DNA from: Gammaproteobacteria bacterium
GTDB taxonomy: Bacteria > Pseudomonadota > Gammaproteobacteria > Arenicellales > Poriferihabitantaceae
DNA length: 23,685 nucleotides
Direction of reading: 5' to 3'
Assembly (NCBI GenBank): GCA_020027415.1
Contig: JAHRAW010000101.1
Span: forward strand, 1-23,685
The position numbers were made by a program, and so were the translations under genes. The notes beneath the pieces were generated by a model. That model was not told the origin of the DNA, did not search any database, and was given only the letters and a program-made list of their open reading frames with translations. Below, piece by piece: positions 7,789-15,277 of the stretch. Numbering within the stretch: position 1 is the first letter of the stretch; every line of letters starts with the position of its first letter.

Positions 7789-8430
7789 ATGCGCGCCGAC
7801 AATCTACTGGAAACCACCGCGCTTACATGCGTGCGCGGCGGGCGGACGCTGTTTCGCAACCTGCATTGTACCGTTGAAGCCGGCTCCATGCTGCAAATCT
7901 GCGCGCACAATGGCGCCGGCAAAACCTCGCTACTCAGAATATTGTGCGGTTTGAGCCGCCCGCAACACGGCGAAGTGAAATGGAACGGCATTCCCATTCA
8001 CCCGCGCCGAGCGGATTTTGCCCGCGCGGTGGCGTATTGCGGTCATCAGGCGCCGCTCAACGGCGCGTTAACCGCAGTGGAAAATTTGGAAGCGGCGCGC
8101 GCGCTGTGGGCGCACCGCCCCGCTCTATCCAGCCGCGCAGCGTTGCATCAGTTGGCGTTGCGCGACTGCCTGCACCGCCCGTGCCGACTGCTGTCCGCCG
8201 GGCAGCGCCAGCGCGTTGCGCTCGCCGCAATTTTGGCGCACGGCGGCGACTTATGGCTCTTGGATGAACCCGCCGCCGCCCTGGATCGCCCGGCGCGCCG
8301 CCTACTCGCGCAAATGCTCGCCGCTCAGGTCGCCGTCGGCGGCATGGTCATCTTCACCAGCCACCGAAAACTGATGCGCCCCGAATCGCAAGCGCAACCG
8401 CAACAACTGCGCTTGGAGCGGTTTCAATGA
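7789..8430 (+). CDS. ccmA: Cytochrome c biogenesis heme exporter ATPase CcmA
   Basis: This is the ATPase subunit of CcmABCD, which releases heme-loaded CcmE from CcmC. The 213-residue product is close to E. coli CcmA (about 207). It shows a Walker A with NGAGKTSLLRIL, the family-typical signature LSAGQRQRVALA and Walker B LWLLDEPAAALD. I chose the ATG at 7789 because the protein then begins a few residues before the first strand, as in relatives; the open frame extends further upstream to 7606 without homology. No strong ribosome binding site is visible. It overlaps ccmB by four bases (ATGA). This is transport CcmA, not the bactofilin that shares the name. Confidence 0.93.
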   Translation: MRADNLLETTALTCVRGGRTLFRNLHCTVEAGSMLQICAHNGAGKTSLLRILCGLSRPQHGEVKWNGIPIHPRRADFARAVAYCGHQAPLNGALTAVENLEAARALWAHRPALSSRAALHQLALRDCLHRPCRLLSAGQRQRVALAAILAHGGDLWLLDEPAAALDRPARRLLAQMLAAQVAVGGMVIFTSHRKLMRPESQAQPQQLRLERFQ

Positions 8431-9104
8431 ACTCGCCGACGGGCGCGTTTTTCGCCTTAGTGCGCCGCGATGTGCGGCTTGCGTATCGGCGGCGCGGGGA
8501 AATTCTGCATCCGCTCATGTTTTTTGTGGTGGCGGTGTCGTTGTTCGTGTTGGCGACCGACCCCGACCCGCTGTTCCTGCGGAAAATTGCCGCCGCCAGC
8601 CTGTGGGTGGCGGCGTTGTTCGCAACCCTGCTCACCCTGGACAGCATGTTCAGGCAAGATTTTGCAGACGACTTCCTCGCGCAACTGCTGCTGAGCCCGC
8701 ATCCGGCCGCGGTGTTGGTGTTGGCGAAAGTATTCGCGCACTGGTTGGTGAGCGGCGCGCCGTTGCTTATCGCCGCGCCGTTGTTCGCCGCGATGTTGAA
8801 TCTGCCGTGGCACGCCTGCCCAGAATTGCTGCTGAGTTTATTGCTCGGCACCCCGGCCATGAGTCTGCTCGGCGCACTCGGCAGCGCGCTCACCTTGGCG
8901 GCGCGCCATAGCGGAGCGTTGTTGGCGTTGTTGGTGTTGCCGCTTTATATTCCGATTTTAATTTTCGGCAGTGGCGCGGTCCGCGCGGCCATATCCGGGC
9001 TGGACGCCGGCGGAGAAATGGCTTGGTTGGGCGCAATCTTGTTGCTTGCGCTTGCCCTAACCCCGGCCGGCATCGTCGCCGCATTGCGCGTTAGTTTGCA
9101 TTGA
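8427..9104 (+). CDS. ccmB: Cytochrome c biogenesis heme exporter permease CcmB
   Basis: This 225-residue, about six-span membrane protein pairs with CcmA to form the ABC part of the heme-handling complex. The N-terminus has the family pattern: a short cytoplasmic stretch with RRDVRLAYRRRGEILHPLMFF, then long Leu/Ala-rich spans. The length equals that of E. coli CcmB (about 220). The central FRQDFADDFLAQLLLSP corresponds to the conserved loop after the second span. It begins inside the last codons of ccmA (ATGA). A gap of 139 bases to ccmC follows, the longest inside the operon. That gap contains an AT-rich patch around 9171-9191, but I could not pair it with a -35. Confidence 0.92.
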   Translation: MNSPTGAFFALVRRDVRLAYRRRGEILHPLMFFVVAVSLFVLATDPDPLFLRKIAAASLWVAALFATLLTLDSMFRQDFADDFLAQLLLSPHPAAVLVLAKVFAHWLVSGAPLLIAAPLFAAMLNLPWHACPELLLSLLLGTPAMSLLGALGSALTLAARHSGALLALLVLPLYIPILIFGSGAVRAAISGLDAGGEMAWLGAILLLALALTPAGIVAALRVSLH

Positions 9105-9243
9105 AGGAGCGGCGAACTCAGGCTCACCCATTGCCGCCGACAAAATCGTTTGTAGCGCCCACCGCGCGCGGATTATCCAGTAAAATATACACGATCAGTT
9201 CCCACTCCCATTACCATTCCCGTAGCAACAACCCGGTTAGCGT

Positions 9244-10020
9244 ATGTCGGCGCCTCACTCCTCACAACCCAAGCGCCCCGTCAGCGAGCGCACGCGGCGG
9301 CACCAATTCGGCGCGCCGGCGCACTGCTACCAGTTCGCCGCCCAGTGGGCGAAATGGTTCGGCGGCGGCGCGTTGTTATTATTCTTGGTCGGCGCATATG
9401 GCGGCTTGGCGGTCGCGCCGGCGGATTATCAAATGGGGCATAGTTATCGCATCCTTTATGTGCATGCGCCGGCGGCATGGATGTCCATGTTCGCCTATGC
9501 GGTAATGGCGGCGGGCGCCGCCGGCGGTTTGATTTGGCATCTGAAATTAGGCGATGCGCTCGCCCGCGCGTGCGCGCCGGTGGGCGCAGCGTTCACCGTG
9601 GGCGCGTTGGTAAGCGGCGCGCTATGGGGCAAACCGACCTGGGGCGCCTACTGGGTGTGGGACGCCAGATTGACTTCCGAACTGGTGTTGCTGTTTTTAT
9701 TCTTCGGCTATAGCGCGCTCGCCAACGCCATTGAAGAACGGCGCACCGCGTCCAGCGCCGCGGCGATATTAGCGTTGGCGGGCTTGGTCAACCTGCCGAT
9801 TATTCATTATTCGGTGGAGTGGTGGAATACCTTGCACCAACCCGCCAGCGTGGGCAAATTCGGCAAACCGGATATAGCGATTCAAATGTTGATTCCGCTG
9901 CTCATCATGTTCGCCGCCTTCAAACTGTATTTTTTCGCCGCCGTGCTAAACCGCATGCGCTGCGAACTGCTCATCAGCGAACGGCGCACAAAATGGGTGA
10001 GGGCGTTGCTACATGGCTGA
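9244..10020 (+). CDS. ccmC: Heme-handling membrane protein CcmC
   Basis: CcmC presents heme to CcmE on the periplasmic side. The 258-residue protein has six predicted spans and the tryptophan-rich WWD-type loop, read here as WGKPTWGAYWVWD (about residues 128-140). The two heme-ligand histidines are His74 (in YVHAPAAW) and His188 (in PIIHYSVEWWNTLHQ). The first 35 residues are a hydrophilic extension compared with E. coli CcmC, so a later start is possible, but no better ATG is seen before the first span. It overlaps ccmD by eight bases. Confidence 0.94.
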   Translation: MSAPHSSQPKRPVSERTRRHQFGAPAHCYQFAAQWAKWFGGGALLLFLVGAYGGLAVAPADYQMGHSYRILYVHAPAAWMSMFAYAVMAAGAAGGLIWHLKLGDALARACAPVGAAFTVGALVSGALWGKPTWGAYWVWDARLTSELVLLFLFFGYSALANAIEERRTASSAAAILALAGLVNLPIIHYSVEWWNTLHQPASVGKFGKPDIAIQMLIPLLIMFAAFKLYFFAAVLNRMRCELLISERRTKWVRALLHG

Positions 10021-10231
10021 ATTCCTGCACATGGGCGGCTACGCTTGGTATGTCTGGTCAAGTTATGGCGTGGTAACCGGGCTGCTGGTTTATCACTATG
10101 TATCGCCGCTGTGCAAACGGCGCGCGCTGTTGCGCGAACTATCCGCCGAGGCCGCGGCGCGGCGAGATAATGGTGGTGACGACGACGGCGGTGACGACGA
10201 CGGCAACACGAAAACGGCGGCGCGCGCATGA
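10013..10231 (+). CDS. ccmD: Small heme exporter subunit CcmD with acidic tail
   Basis: CcmD is a small single-span protein that helps release holo-CcmE from the CcmABC complex. This 72-residue product has the typical start MAEFLHMGGYAWYVWSSYG, one membrane span and a basic region (CKRRALLRE). It then continues into an unusual Gly/Asp-rich tail encoded by two perfect 15-nt repeats (10175-10204). A GAGGG site lies nine bases before the ATG, inside ccmC. The stop overlaps the ccmE start (ATGA). Confidence 0.9.
   Translation: MAEFLHMGGYAWYVWSSYGVVTGLLVYHYVSPLCKRRALLRELSAEAAARRDNGGDDDGGDDDGNTKTAARA
10175..10204 (+). repeat. 15-nt perfect tandem repeat in ccmD
   Basis: GGTGACGACGACGGC occurs twice back to back and encodes two Gly-Asp-Asp-Asp-Gly units in the CcmD tail. 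Confidence 0.85.
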
Positions 10232-10686
10232 GAGCGCAACGTCGCCAGCGGTTGATTCTGCTCATCCTGTCGGCAGCGGCGCTTAGTGGCAGCGTGGCGT
10301 TAGGGCTAAGCGCGCTGCGACAGAATATCAACCTATTTTTCAGCCCCACTCAGGTGCGCATCGGGGAAGCGCCGAGCGGACGCGCTTTTAGAATCGGCGG
10401 CATGGTGGTGCCGAACAGCGTGCGGCGCAACGCCACCGACCTGCGCGTCGTGTTCGCGCTGACCGACACCGCCAGCACCGTTTCGGTGTCGTATACCGGC
10501 ATCCTGCCGGACTTATTCCGCGAAGGACAAGGCATCGTCGCCTTAGGCGCGATGCAAGGCGAGCAGTTTGTCGCCCAGCAAGTGCTCGCCAAACACGACC
10601 AAACCTATATGCCGCCGGAAGTCAGTCAGGCGCTGAAAGCCGCCCAGCAAAATCGCGAGCGCTCCCGCTCCCGTAGTGCGCAATGA
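10228..10686 (+). CDS. ccmE: Periplasmic heme chaperone CcmE
   Basis: CcmE binds heme covalently in the periplasm and carries it to the CcmF/H/I ligase. The 152-residue protein has an N-terminal membrane anchor (about 8-28), then an OB-fold domain starting near FRIGGMVV. The heme-attachment His123 and Tyr127 are present in LAKHDQTYMPPEV, so this is the classic histidine type and not the cysteine variant of some archaea and sulfate reducers. The tail is hydrophilic and rich in Arg/Ser. It is coupled to ccmD by ATGA. Its stop (10684-10686) lies in the first copy of a 17-nt duplication that spaces it from ccmF. Confidence 0.95.
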   Translation: MRAQRRQRLILLILSAAALSGSVALGLSALRQNINLFFSPTQVRIGEAPSGRAFRIGGMVVPNSVRRNATDLRVVFALTDTASTVSVSYTGILPDLFREGQGIVALGAMQGEQFVAQQVLAKHDQTYMPPEVSQALKAAQQNRERSRSRSAQ

Positions 10687-10706
10687 TTGGCAACGCGCAA
10701 TGATTG
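10678..10706 (+). repeat. 17-nt-period duplication at the ccmE-ccmF junction
   Basis: GCGCAATGATTG occurs at 10678-10689 and at 10695-10706. The first copy holds an ATGA overlapping the ccmE stop, whose ATG frame closes after six codons. The second copy holds the ATG that opens ccmF. Confidence 0.8.
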
Positions 10707-12661
10707 CAGAACTCGGTCAATTCGCGTTGAGCGTGGCGTTGGTGATGGCGTTGTTGCAAGCCGCCTTGCCGTTGTATGGCGCGCATAAAAACATCCCGGC
10801 TTGGATGGCGGCGGCAAAACCGCTCGCCTATAGCCAGTTATTCCTGCTCACGGCGGCGTTCGCCAGTTTGACTTACTGCTTCGTAACGCACGATTTCTCG
10901 GTGGCGTATGTCGCCACCCATTCCAACCGCAGCCTGCCGTTGCTATATCGCATTTCCGGAGTATGGGGCGGACATGAAGGCTCGCTGCTGTTGTGGAGCC
11001 TCATTTTGGCGCTCTGGGGCGGCGCGGTGGCGCGCTTCACGCGGCGCATGCCGGCGCCGATGACGGCGCGGGCGTTGGCGGTAATGGCGATGATCGGCGG
11101 CGGCTTTCTCGCCTTCATCCTGTTCACCTCCAACCCGTTTACGCGCTTGTTGCCGGCGCCGCTGGTCGGGCGCGACCTCAATCCGCTGCTGCAAGATATT
11201 GGCTTAGCCGTTCACCCGCCGATGCTGTATATCGGCTATGTCGGTTTCTCGGTGGTGTTCGCTTTCACCATTGCAGCGTTGCTCGGCGGGCGGCTGGATG
11301 CGGCGTGGGCGCGCTGGTCGCGACCATGGTGCAACCTCGCGTGGGTGTTTTTAACGCTCGGCATCACGCTCGGCTCGTGGTGGGCTTACTACGAACTCGG
11401 CTGGGGCGGCTGGTGGTTCTGGGACCCGGTGGAGAACGCCTCGTTTATGCCATGGCTGGCTGGCACTGCGCTGCTGCACTCGCTGGCGGCAACCGAAAAA
11501 CGCGGCGTCTTCAAAGCCTGGAGCGCGCTGCTGGCGGTGCTGACTTTTTCGCTGTCGCTGTTGGGCGCATTCTTAGTGCGCTCCGGGGTGCTGACTTCGG
11601 TGCATGCCTTCGCCACCGACCCGGCGCGCGGCTTGTTTGTCCTCATCTTTCTTGCGGTGATTTGCGGCGCCTCGTTGGCGTTGTATGCGTGGCGCGCGCC
11701 GCGCCGCGTAAGCCCGGTGCGCTTCGCGCTGCTGTCCCGCGAAATGGCGCTGTTGCTTAACAACATACTACTGGGCGCGCTGTGCTTTTCGGTGTTGCTC
11801 GGCACGCTCTACCCGCTGCTTTTAGAAGCCGTCAGCGGCGTCAAAATCTCGGTCGGCGCGCCCTACTTCAACTTCATGTTCGCCGTCATCGGCGCGCCGT
11901 TGGCGGTGTGTATCGGCATCGGCGCTTGGTTGCGCTGGAAAAAACACCAGCTTGCGCATCTGCCGCGCAGCCTAAGCGTGGCGGCGTTGCTCAGCCTGGC
12001 GGCTGGCTTGGCGTTGCCTTTGCTCAGCGGCAAGTATTCATTCAGCGTTGCGCTCGGCTTGACGTTGGGCATCTGGATTATGCTCACCACCCTTGCCATG
12101 CTGTGGGCGCGCACCGCGCGCGGCGCACGGCTGCGTGATTTCGCGGCCACCCCGCCGGCGGTGTATGGCATGGCGCTCGCGCATATCGGCGTCGGCGTTT
12201 TAATCATCGGCGTGGCGGTGAGCAATGCGTATAGCGTGGAAAAAGATGTTCGCATCGCCGCCGGCGAAACCTTTTCGTTGGCGGGTTATGACTTTCAATT
12301 CAACGGCACGGTCAAGGCGCCGGGCGCCAACTATGAGTCCATTCGCGGCGAGTTCTTGGTGCGCAAAAACCAACAACTGGTGGCGACCCTATACCCGGAA
12401 AAACGCACCTATTTAGTGATGAAAACCCCGATGACCGAAGCCGCGATTGACCCCGGCTTCACCCGCGATTTGTATGTCGCGCTGGGCGAACCATTGGACG
12501 ACTCCGCTTGGGCGGTGCGTCTTTACTATAAACCGCTGCTGCGCTGGATTTGGCTCGGCGCGTTGCTAATGGCATTGGGCGGGCTCATCGCCGCCGCCGA
12601 CCACCGCTACCGCCCGCTACCGCGGCGCGAACGCGAAACTGAGATGCCACTGAGACACTAA
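10700..12661 (+). CDS. ccmF: Cytochrome c heme lyase subunit CcmF
   Basis: CcmF is the large membrane subunit of the heme ligase that joins heme to apocytochrome c. At 653 residues it matches E. coli CcmF (647). Features in order: the GVWGGHEGS loop (about 87-95), a conserved His at VHPP (about 172), the long WWD loop WAYYELGWGGWWFWDPVEN (about 228-246), many membrane spans, and a periplasmic domain before the last span. I place the start at ATG 10700 (MIAELGQFAL), which matches the family N-terminus. An upstream GTG at 10676 overlaps ccmE and seems less likely. ccmG begins 35 bases downstream. Confidence 0.95.
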   Translation: MIAELGQFALSVALVMALLQAALPLYGAHKNIPAWMAAAKPLAYSQLFLLTAAFASLTYCFVTHDFSVAYVATHSNRSLPLLYRISGVWGGHEGSLLLWSLILALWGGAVARFTRRMPAPMTARALAVMAMIGGGFLAFILFTSNPFTRLLPAPLVGRDLNPLLQDIGLAVHPPMLYIGYVGFSVVFAFTIAALLGGRLDAAWARWSRPWCNLAWVFLTLGITLGSWWAYYELGWGGWWFWDPVENASFMPWLAGTALLHSLAATEKRGVFKAWSALLAVLTFSLSLLGAFLVRSGVLTSVHAFATDPARGLFVLIFLAVICGASLALYAWRAPRRVSPVRFALLSREMALLLNNILLGALCFSVLLGTLYPLLLEAVSGVKISVGAPYFNFMFAVIGAPLAVCIGIGAWLRWKKHQLAHLPRSLSVAALLSLAAGLALPLLSGKYSFSVALGLTLGIWIMLTTLAMLWARTARGARLRDFAATPPAVYGMALAHIGVGVLIIGVAVSNAYSVEKDVRIAAGETFSLAGYDFQFNGTVKAPGANYESIRGEFLVRKNQQLVATLYPEKRTYLVMKTPMTEAAIDPGFTRDLYVALGEPLDDSAWAVRLYYKPLLRWIWLGALLMALGGLIAAADHRYRPLPRRERETEMPLRH

Positions 12662-12696
12662 ACTAACACGCCAAACCAACCACGCGCAACCGAATC

Positions 12697-13230
12697 ATGA
12701 ATCGCTTTACTGCACCGCTGTGGGTGTTCCTCAGCCTCATCGTCTTGCTCGGCGTCGGCTTGACGCTCAATCCCCGCGAACTGCCGTCGCCATTATTGGG
12801 CAAGCCGGCGCCGTCCTTTGCGTTGCCGCGCTTGCTCGCGCCGCAGCAGAATTTCAGCACCGCACAAATGCAAGGCCAGGTGTGGCTGTTGAATGTATGG
12901 GCTTCGTGGTGCGCGGCGTGCGTTGACGAGCATGCGCTGCTGTTGCGTCTGGCGCGCGCCGAGCGGGCGGTGCCGATTGTCGGCTTGAACTACAAGGACG
13001 ACCCCGCGCAAGCGTCCGCTTGGCTGCAAACACTCGGCAATCCCTACGCCTACATCGCGGTTGACCGTCGCGGCGAGGTCAGTCTGGACTATGGCGTGTA
13101 TGGCGTGCCGGAAACCTATCTGATTGACCAAGCCGGGCGCGTGCGCGTCAAGCAAGTCGGTCCGCTCACCGCGGAAATTGTGGAGCATTCGTTGCGCCCA
13201 TGGATACAGAAACTACGCGAAGAGGCTTGA
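12697..13230 (+). CDS. ccmG: Thiol:disulfide interchange protein CcmG (DsbE)
   Basis: CcmG is a membrane-anchored periplasmic thioredoxin that reduces disulfides in the apocytochrome heme site, or in CcmH. The 177-residue protein has an N-terminal anchor (about 7-24) and a thioredoxin fold. Its active site is WCAAC, with Cys72 and Cys75. The CAAC pair is less common than the Pro-containing versions, but both cysteines are intact. The cis-Pro motif appears as GVPETYLID, the family form. Its stop TGA overlaps the ccmH ATG by one base (TGATG). Confidence 0.94.
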   Translation: MNRFTAPLWVFLSLIVLLGVGLTLNPRELPSPLLGKPAPSFALPRLLAPQQNFSTAQMQGQVWLLNVWASWCAACVDEHALLLRLARAERAVPIVGLNYKDDPAQASAWLQTLGNPYAYIAVDRRGEVSLDYGVYGVPETYLIDQAGRVRVKQVGPLTAEIVEHSLRPWIQKLREEA

Positions 13231-13712
13231 TGCGGCGCGCCATTGTCATTGCCGCAGCTGTCGCCGTTGGCATGGGGCCGGCGATGTTGCTGAGCGCCTC
13301 AGCCGCCAGCACGGTTGAGGTGGTTTCGTTTGCCACCCCGCAACAGGAAAATTTGTATCGGAAGATGCTGACCGAACTACGCTGTTTGGTATGCGCCAAC
13401 CAAAGTTTGTCCGACTCCAACGCCGAACTGGCAAAAGACCTGCGCGGCAAGGTGCAAAAAATGGTTGCGCATGGGCAAAATCGCGCGGCGATTGTCGCCT
13501 ATATGACCAACCGCTACGGCGAATACATTTTATATCGCCCGCGATTTTCGGGGGCGACGCTGTTGCTCTGGGTCAGCCCCTTGTTATTGCTGCTACTTGG
13601 CTTGGCGGCGGCGGTTCGGTTAGTCGCCAGAAAATCTTCGCGGAGCGAAACCGCCTATTCCGCCGCGCAGTTGCAAAAAGTCGGCGCGCTGCTGAAGGAC
13701 GAACTCAATTGA
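13230..13712 (+). CDS. ccmH: Cytochrome c biogenesis protein CcmH (thiol-oxidoreductase subunit)
   Basis: This is the short CcmH form that handles apocytochrome cysteines. The 160-residue product has a signal peptide (about 1-26, ending near SASAA). The redox motif is LRCLVCANQSLSDSNA, with Cys52 and Cys55, and a C-terminal span around WVSPLLLLLLGLAAAV is followed by a basic tail. I chose ATG 13230 because it overlaps the ccmG stop and gives a proper signal peptide. An ATG at 13200, inside ccmG, would add ten polar residues. E. coli fuses this domain with CcmI; here they are separate and the stop overlaps a TTG start of ccmI. Confidence 0.92.
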   Translation: MRRAIVIAAAVAVGMGPAMLLSASAASTVEVVSFATPQQENLYRKMLTELRCLVCANQSLSDSNAELAKDLRGKVQKMVAHGQNRAAIVAYMTNRYGEYILYRPRFSGATLLLWVSPLLLLLLGLAAAVRLVARKSSRSETAYSAAQLQKVGALLKDELN

Positions 13713-14710
13713 TTCTCTGGTTTGGCGCAAACGCCATCGTGCTGCTCGGCGTGACGCTTGCCATCATCCTGCCGGCGTTGCGCAACCGCCGACCGCTCGG
13801 GCAAGACGACCGCGCGCAACAAAACATAGCTATCGCGCGCCGCCGCGTTGCCGAACTGAATTTAACCGCGCACCAGGCCGACGAGGCAAGCGAGGCAAAT
13901 CCCAACGCGGCGCAGTCGCGCGCCGAAACACATGCAGCAGCGCATGCAGAAACAGCAGAAACGCGTGCGGAAATTGAAGGCGCGCTGTTAGATGATTTAG
14001 ACGGCATGCAAGCGGCAAAGCATGCCCACCGCGCCGATTCCAATTCCGATTCCGATTCCGCCGCACCACCGTTGCGGCAACCGCCGCGCATCGCAAACGC
14101 CATAGTCATCGCGGTGTTAGTGCCGCTACTTAGTTTCGGCTTGTATTTCAGCCTCGCAGACCCGCGCGCTTTCGTACCGGCGGCGCACCTAACCAAGCCG
14201 GCGCCTGCGAGTCGCGCGCACATCGCGCTCATGCAGGCGGTGGGGCGACAACTTGAAACGCTTGAAACGAGACTGCCAGCCGAGCCGGGCGAGGCGGAGG
14301 ACTGGGCGGCGGCGGGCACAGCCTATATGCGCGGCGGTCAATTCACCGCCGCCGAACACGCCTATCAAAAGCTGCATGCGCAGGTCGGCGACGATGCGGA
14401 GGTGTTGGTGGCGTGGGCGCATGCCAGCGTAATGGCGCAGTACGGCGCATACTCGGCGGCGGTGGCGGCGCGTCTTGAACGCGCGTTAGCGATGCAACCG
14501 GAGCATGAGAATGCGTTGTGGAGCGCCGCCGCGGGCGCCGCCTTGCAGGGCAAGTATCGGCAAGCGATTCACTACCTGCAACGATTGCTGCCGTTGCTGG
14601 CAAGCCAATCAGTAGCCCACACATACGCTACGCAGTGGCTCACCGCCCTGCACGCGCGGAGCGAAACCGCCACGCCTAATTTGCCGGTTGCCGATGACGC
14701 GGACGAATGA
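13709..14710 (+). CDS. ccmI: Cytochrome c biogenesis protein CcmI (TPR apocytochrome chaperone)
   Basis: CcmI holds apocytochrome c for the heme ligase. The predicted 333-residue protein has a first membrane span at 1-24 and a cytoplasmic segment rich in Ala/Glu/His with an internal Ser-Asn/Ser-Asp repeat (about 111-117). A second span lies at about 129-149, and a periplasmic part holds TPR-like helices (EDWAAAGTAYMRGGQFTAAEHAYQKL). No ATG fits the start of the first span. The TTG at 13709 overlaps the ccmH stop as TTGA and gives the usual topology, so I use it. The frame stays open upstream to 13391, inside ccmH in another frame, without homology. Last gene of the operon; no clear terminator follows. 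Confidence 0.85.
   Translation: MILWFGANAIVLLGVTLAIILPALRNRRPLGQDDRAQQNIAIARRRVAELNLTAHQADEASEANPNAAQSRAETHAAAHAETAETRAEIEGALLDDLDGMQAAKHAHRADSNSDSDSAAPPLRQPPRIANAIVIAVLVPLLSFGLYFSLADPRAFVPAAHLTKPAPASRAHIALMQAVGRQLETLETRLPAEPGEAEDWAAAGTAYMRGGQFTAAEHAYQKLHAQVGDDAEVLVAWAHASVMAQYGAYSAAVAARLERALAMQPEHENALWSAAAGAALQGKYRQAIHYLQRLLPLLASQSVAHTYATQWLTALHARSETATPNLPVADDADE
14036..14059 (+). repeat. 6-nt tandem repeat in ccmI
   Basis: Four units of (G/A)ATTCC run in tandem and encode Asp-Ser/Asn-Ser pairs in the hydrophilic linker of CcmI. Confidence 0.75.
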
Positions 14711-14803
14711 AATCCGCCCATCGCAGAAACCACCGCCACAATCAGACCACCGTCGCGCCAAGCCGAAACTGTGCTGCTTGCCGCGCAACGCCCGCCGAGC
14801 CGC

Positions 14804-15277
14804 TCAGGCGGCGTCTTCCTCAGCGCGCGGCGTAGTGGTAGTAGTAGCGGTAGCGGCGGCGGAAAACGTGGATATTTTTGCTAAATCAACCGCCGCCTTG
14901 GGGGCGTTTGTCGCCGCGCCGTTTGGGTTTTTGAGAATGCTCTCGCCCTGGAACGAACTATTGTAGTCCACCGCCAAGTTGGCGGCGGTCAACTTGCCTT
15001 TGGTGTTCCCGCCGTCCATCAATTCAATTGTTTCGCACTCAGCGTTGCCCAAGAACTTGCCCGCCACGACCAATTTTTGCGCTTTGACTTCGCCCTGCAA
15101 AGTGCCGTGCTTGCCGATCTCAACAGTGTTGCTGGAATGAATATCGCCGTTGAATTGACCGTCAATATGCAATATGCATTCTATTTCGATGGTTCCGGTA
15201 AAACTGGACCCAGTTGCGATAGTTGCAATGTTTGCTGAGTGATCTGGCTGTCTATTAAATTTACCAAGGATTTCCAT
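14804..15277 (-). CDS. Bactofilin family protein
   Basis: Bactofilins polymerise without nucleotide into cytoskeletal filaments that position wall enzymes and shape cells. This 157-residue protein has a short hydrophilic N-terminus, then the beta-helix domain (about residues 20-118). Its repeating short strands with Gly turns show in GSSFTGTIEIECILHIDGQF, IHSSNTVEIGKHG and LQGEVKAQKLVVAGKF. The tail is Ala/Thr-rich and disordered-looking. The ATG at 15277 lies inside the upstream M23 gene, giving a 97-base out-of-frame overlap. It is supported by an AAAGG site about seven bases before it and by the normal family distance to the first strand. Sometimes named CcmA for curved-cell morphology; unrelated to the heme exporter. 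Confidence 0.9.
   Translation of the reverse strand: MEILGKFNRQPDHSANIATIATGSSFTGTIEIECILHIDGQFNGDIHSSNTVEIGKHGTLQGEVKAQKLVVAGKFLGNAECETIELMDGGNTKGKLTAANLAVDYNSSFQGESILKNPNGAATNAPKAAVDLAKISTFSAAATATTTTTPRAEEDAA

Noticed and set aside
9105..9243. Internal promoter between ccmB and ccmC
   Set aside because: An AT-rich patch (TAAAATATAC at 9181-9190) resembles a -10, but no -35 is found at 16-18 bases.
13391..13708. Upstream extension of the ccmI frame
   Set aside because: It lies wholly inside ccmH in another frame and would place about 106 residues before the first membrane span, with no homology to CcmI.
14711..14803. Terminator between ccmI and the bactofilin gene
   Set aside because: There are short GC inverted repeats near 14790-14815 but no T-run on either strand, so I cannot support a terminator.
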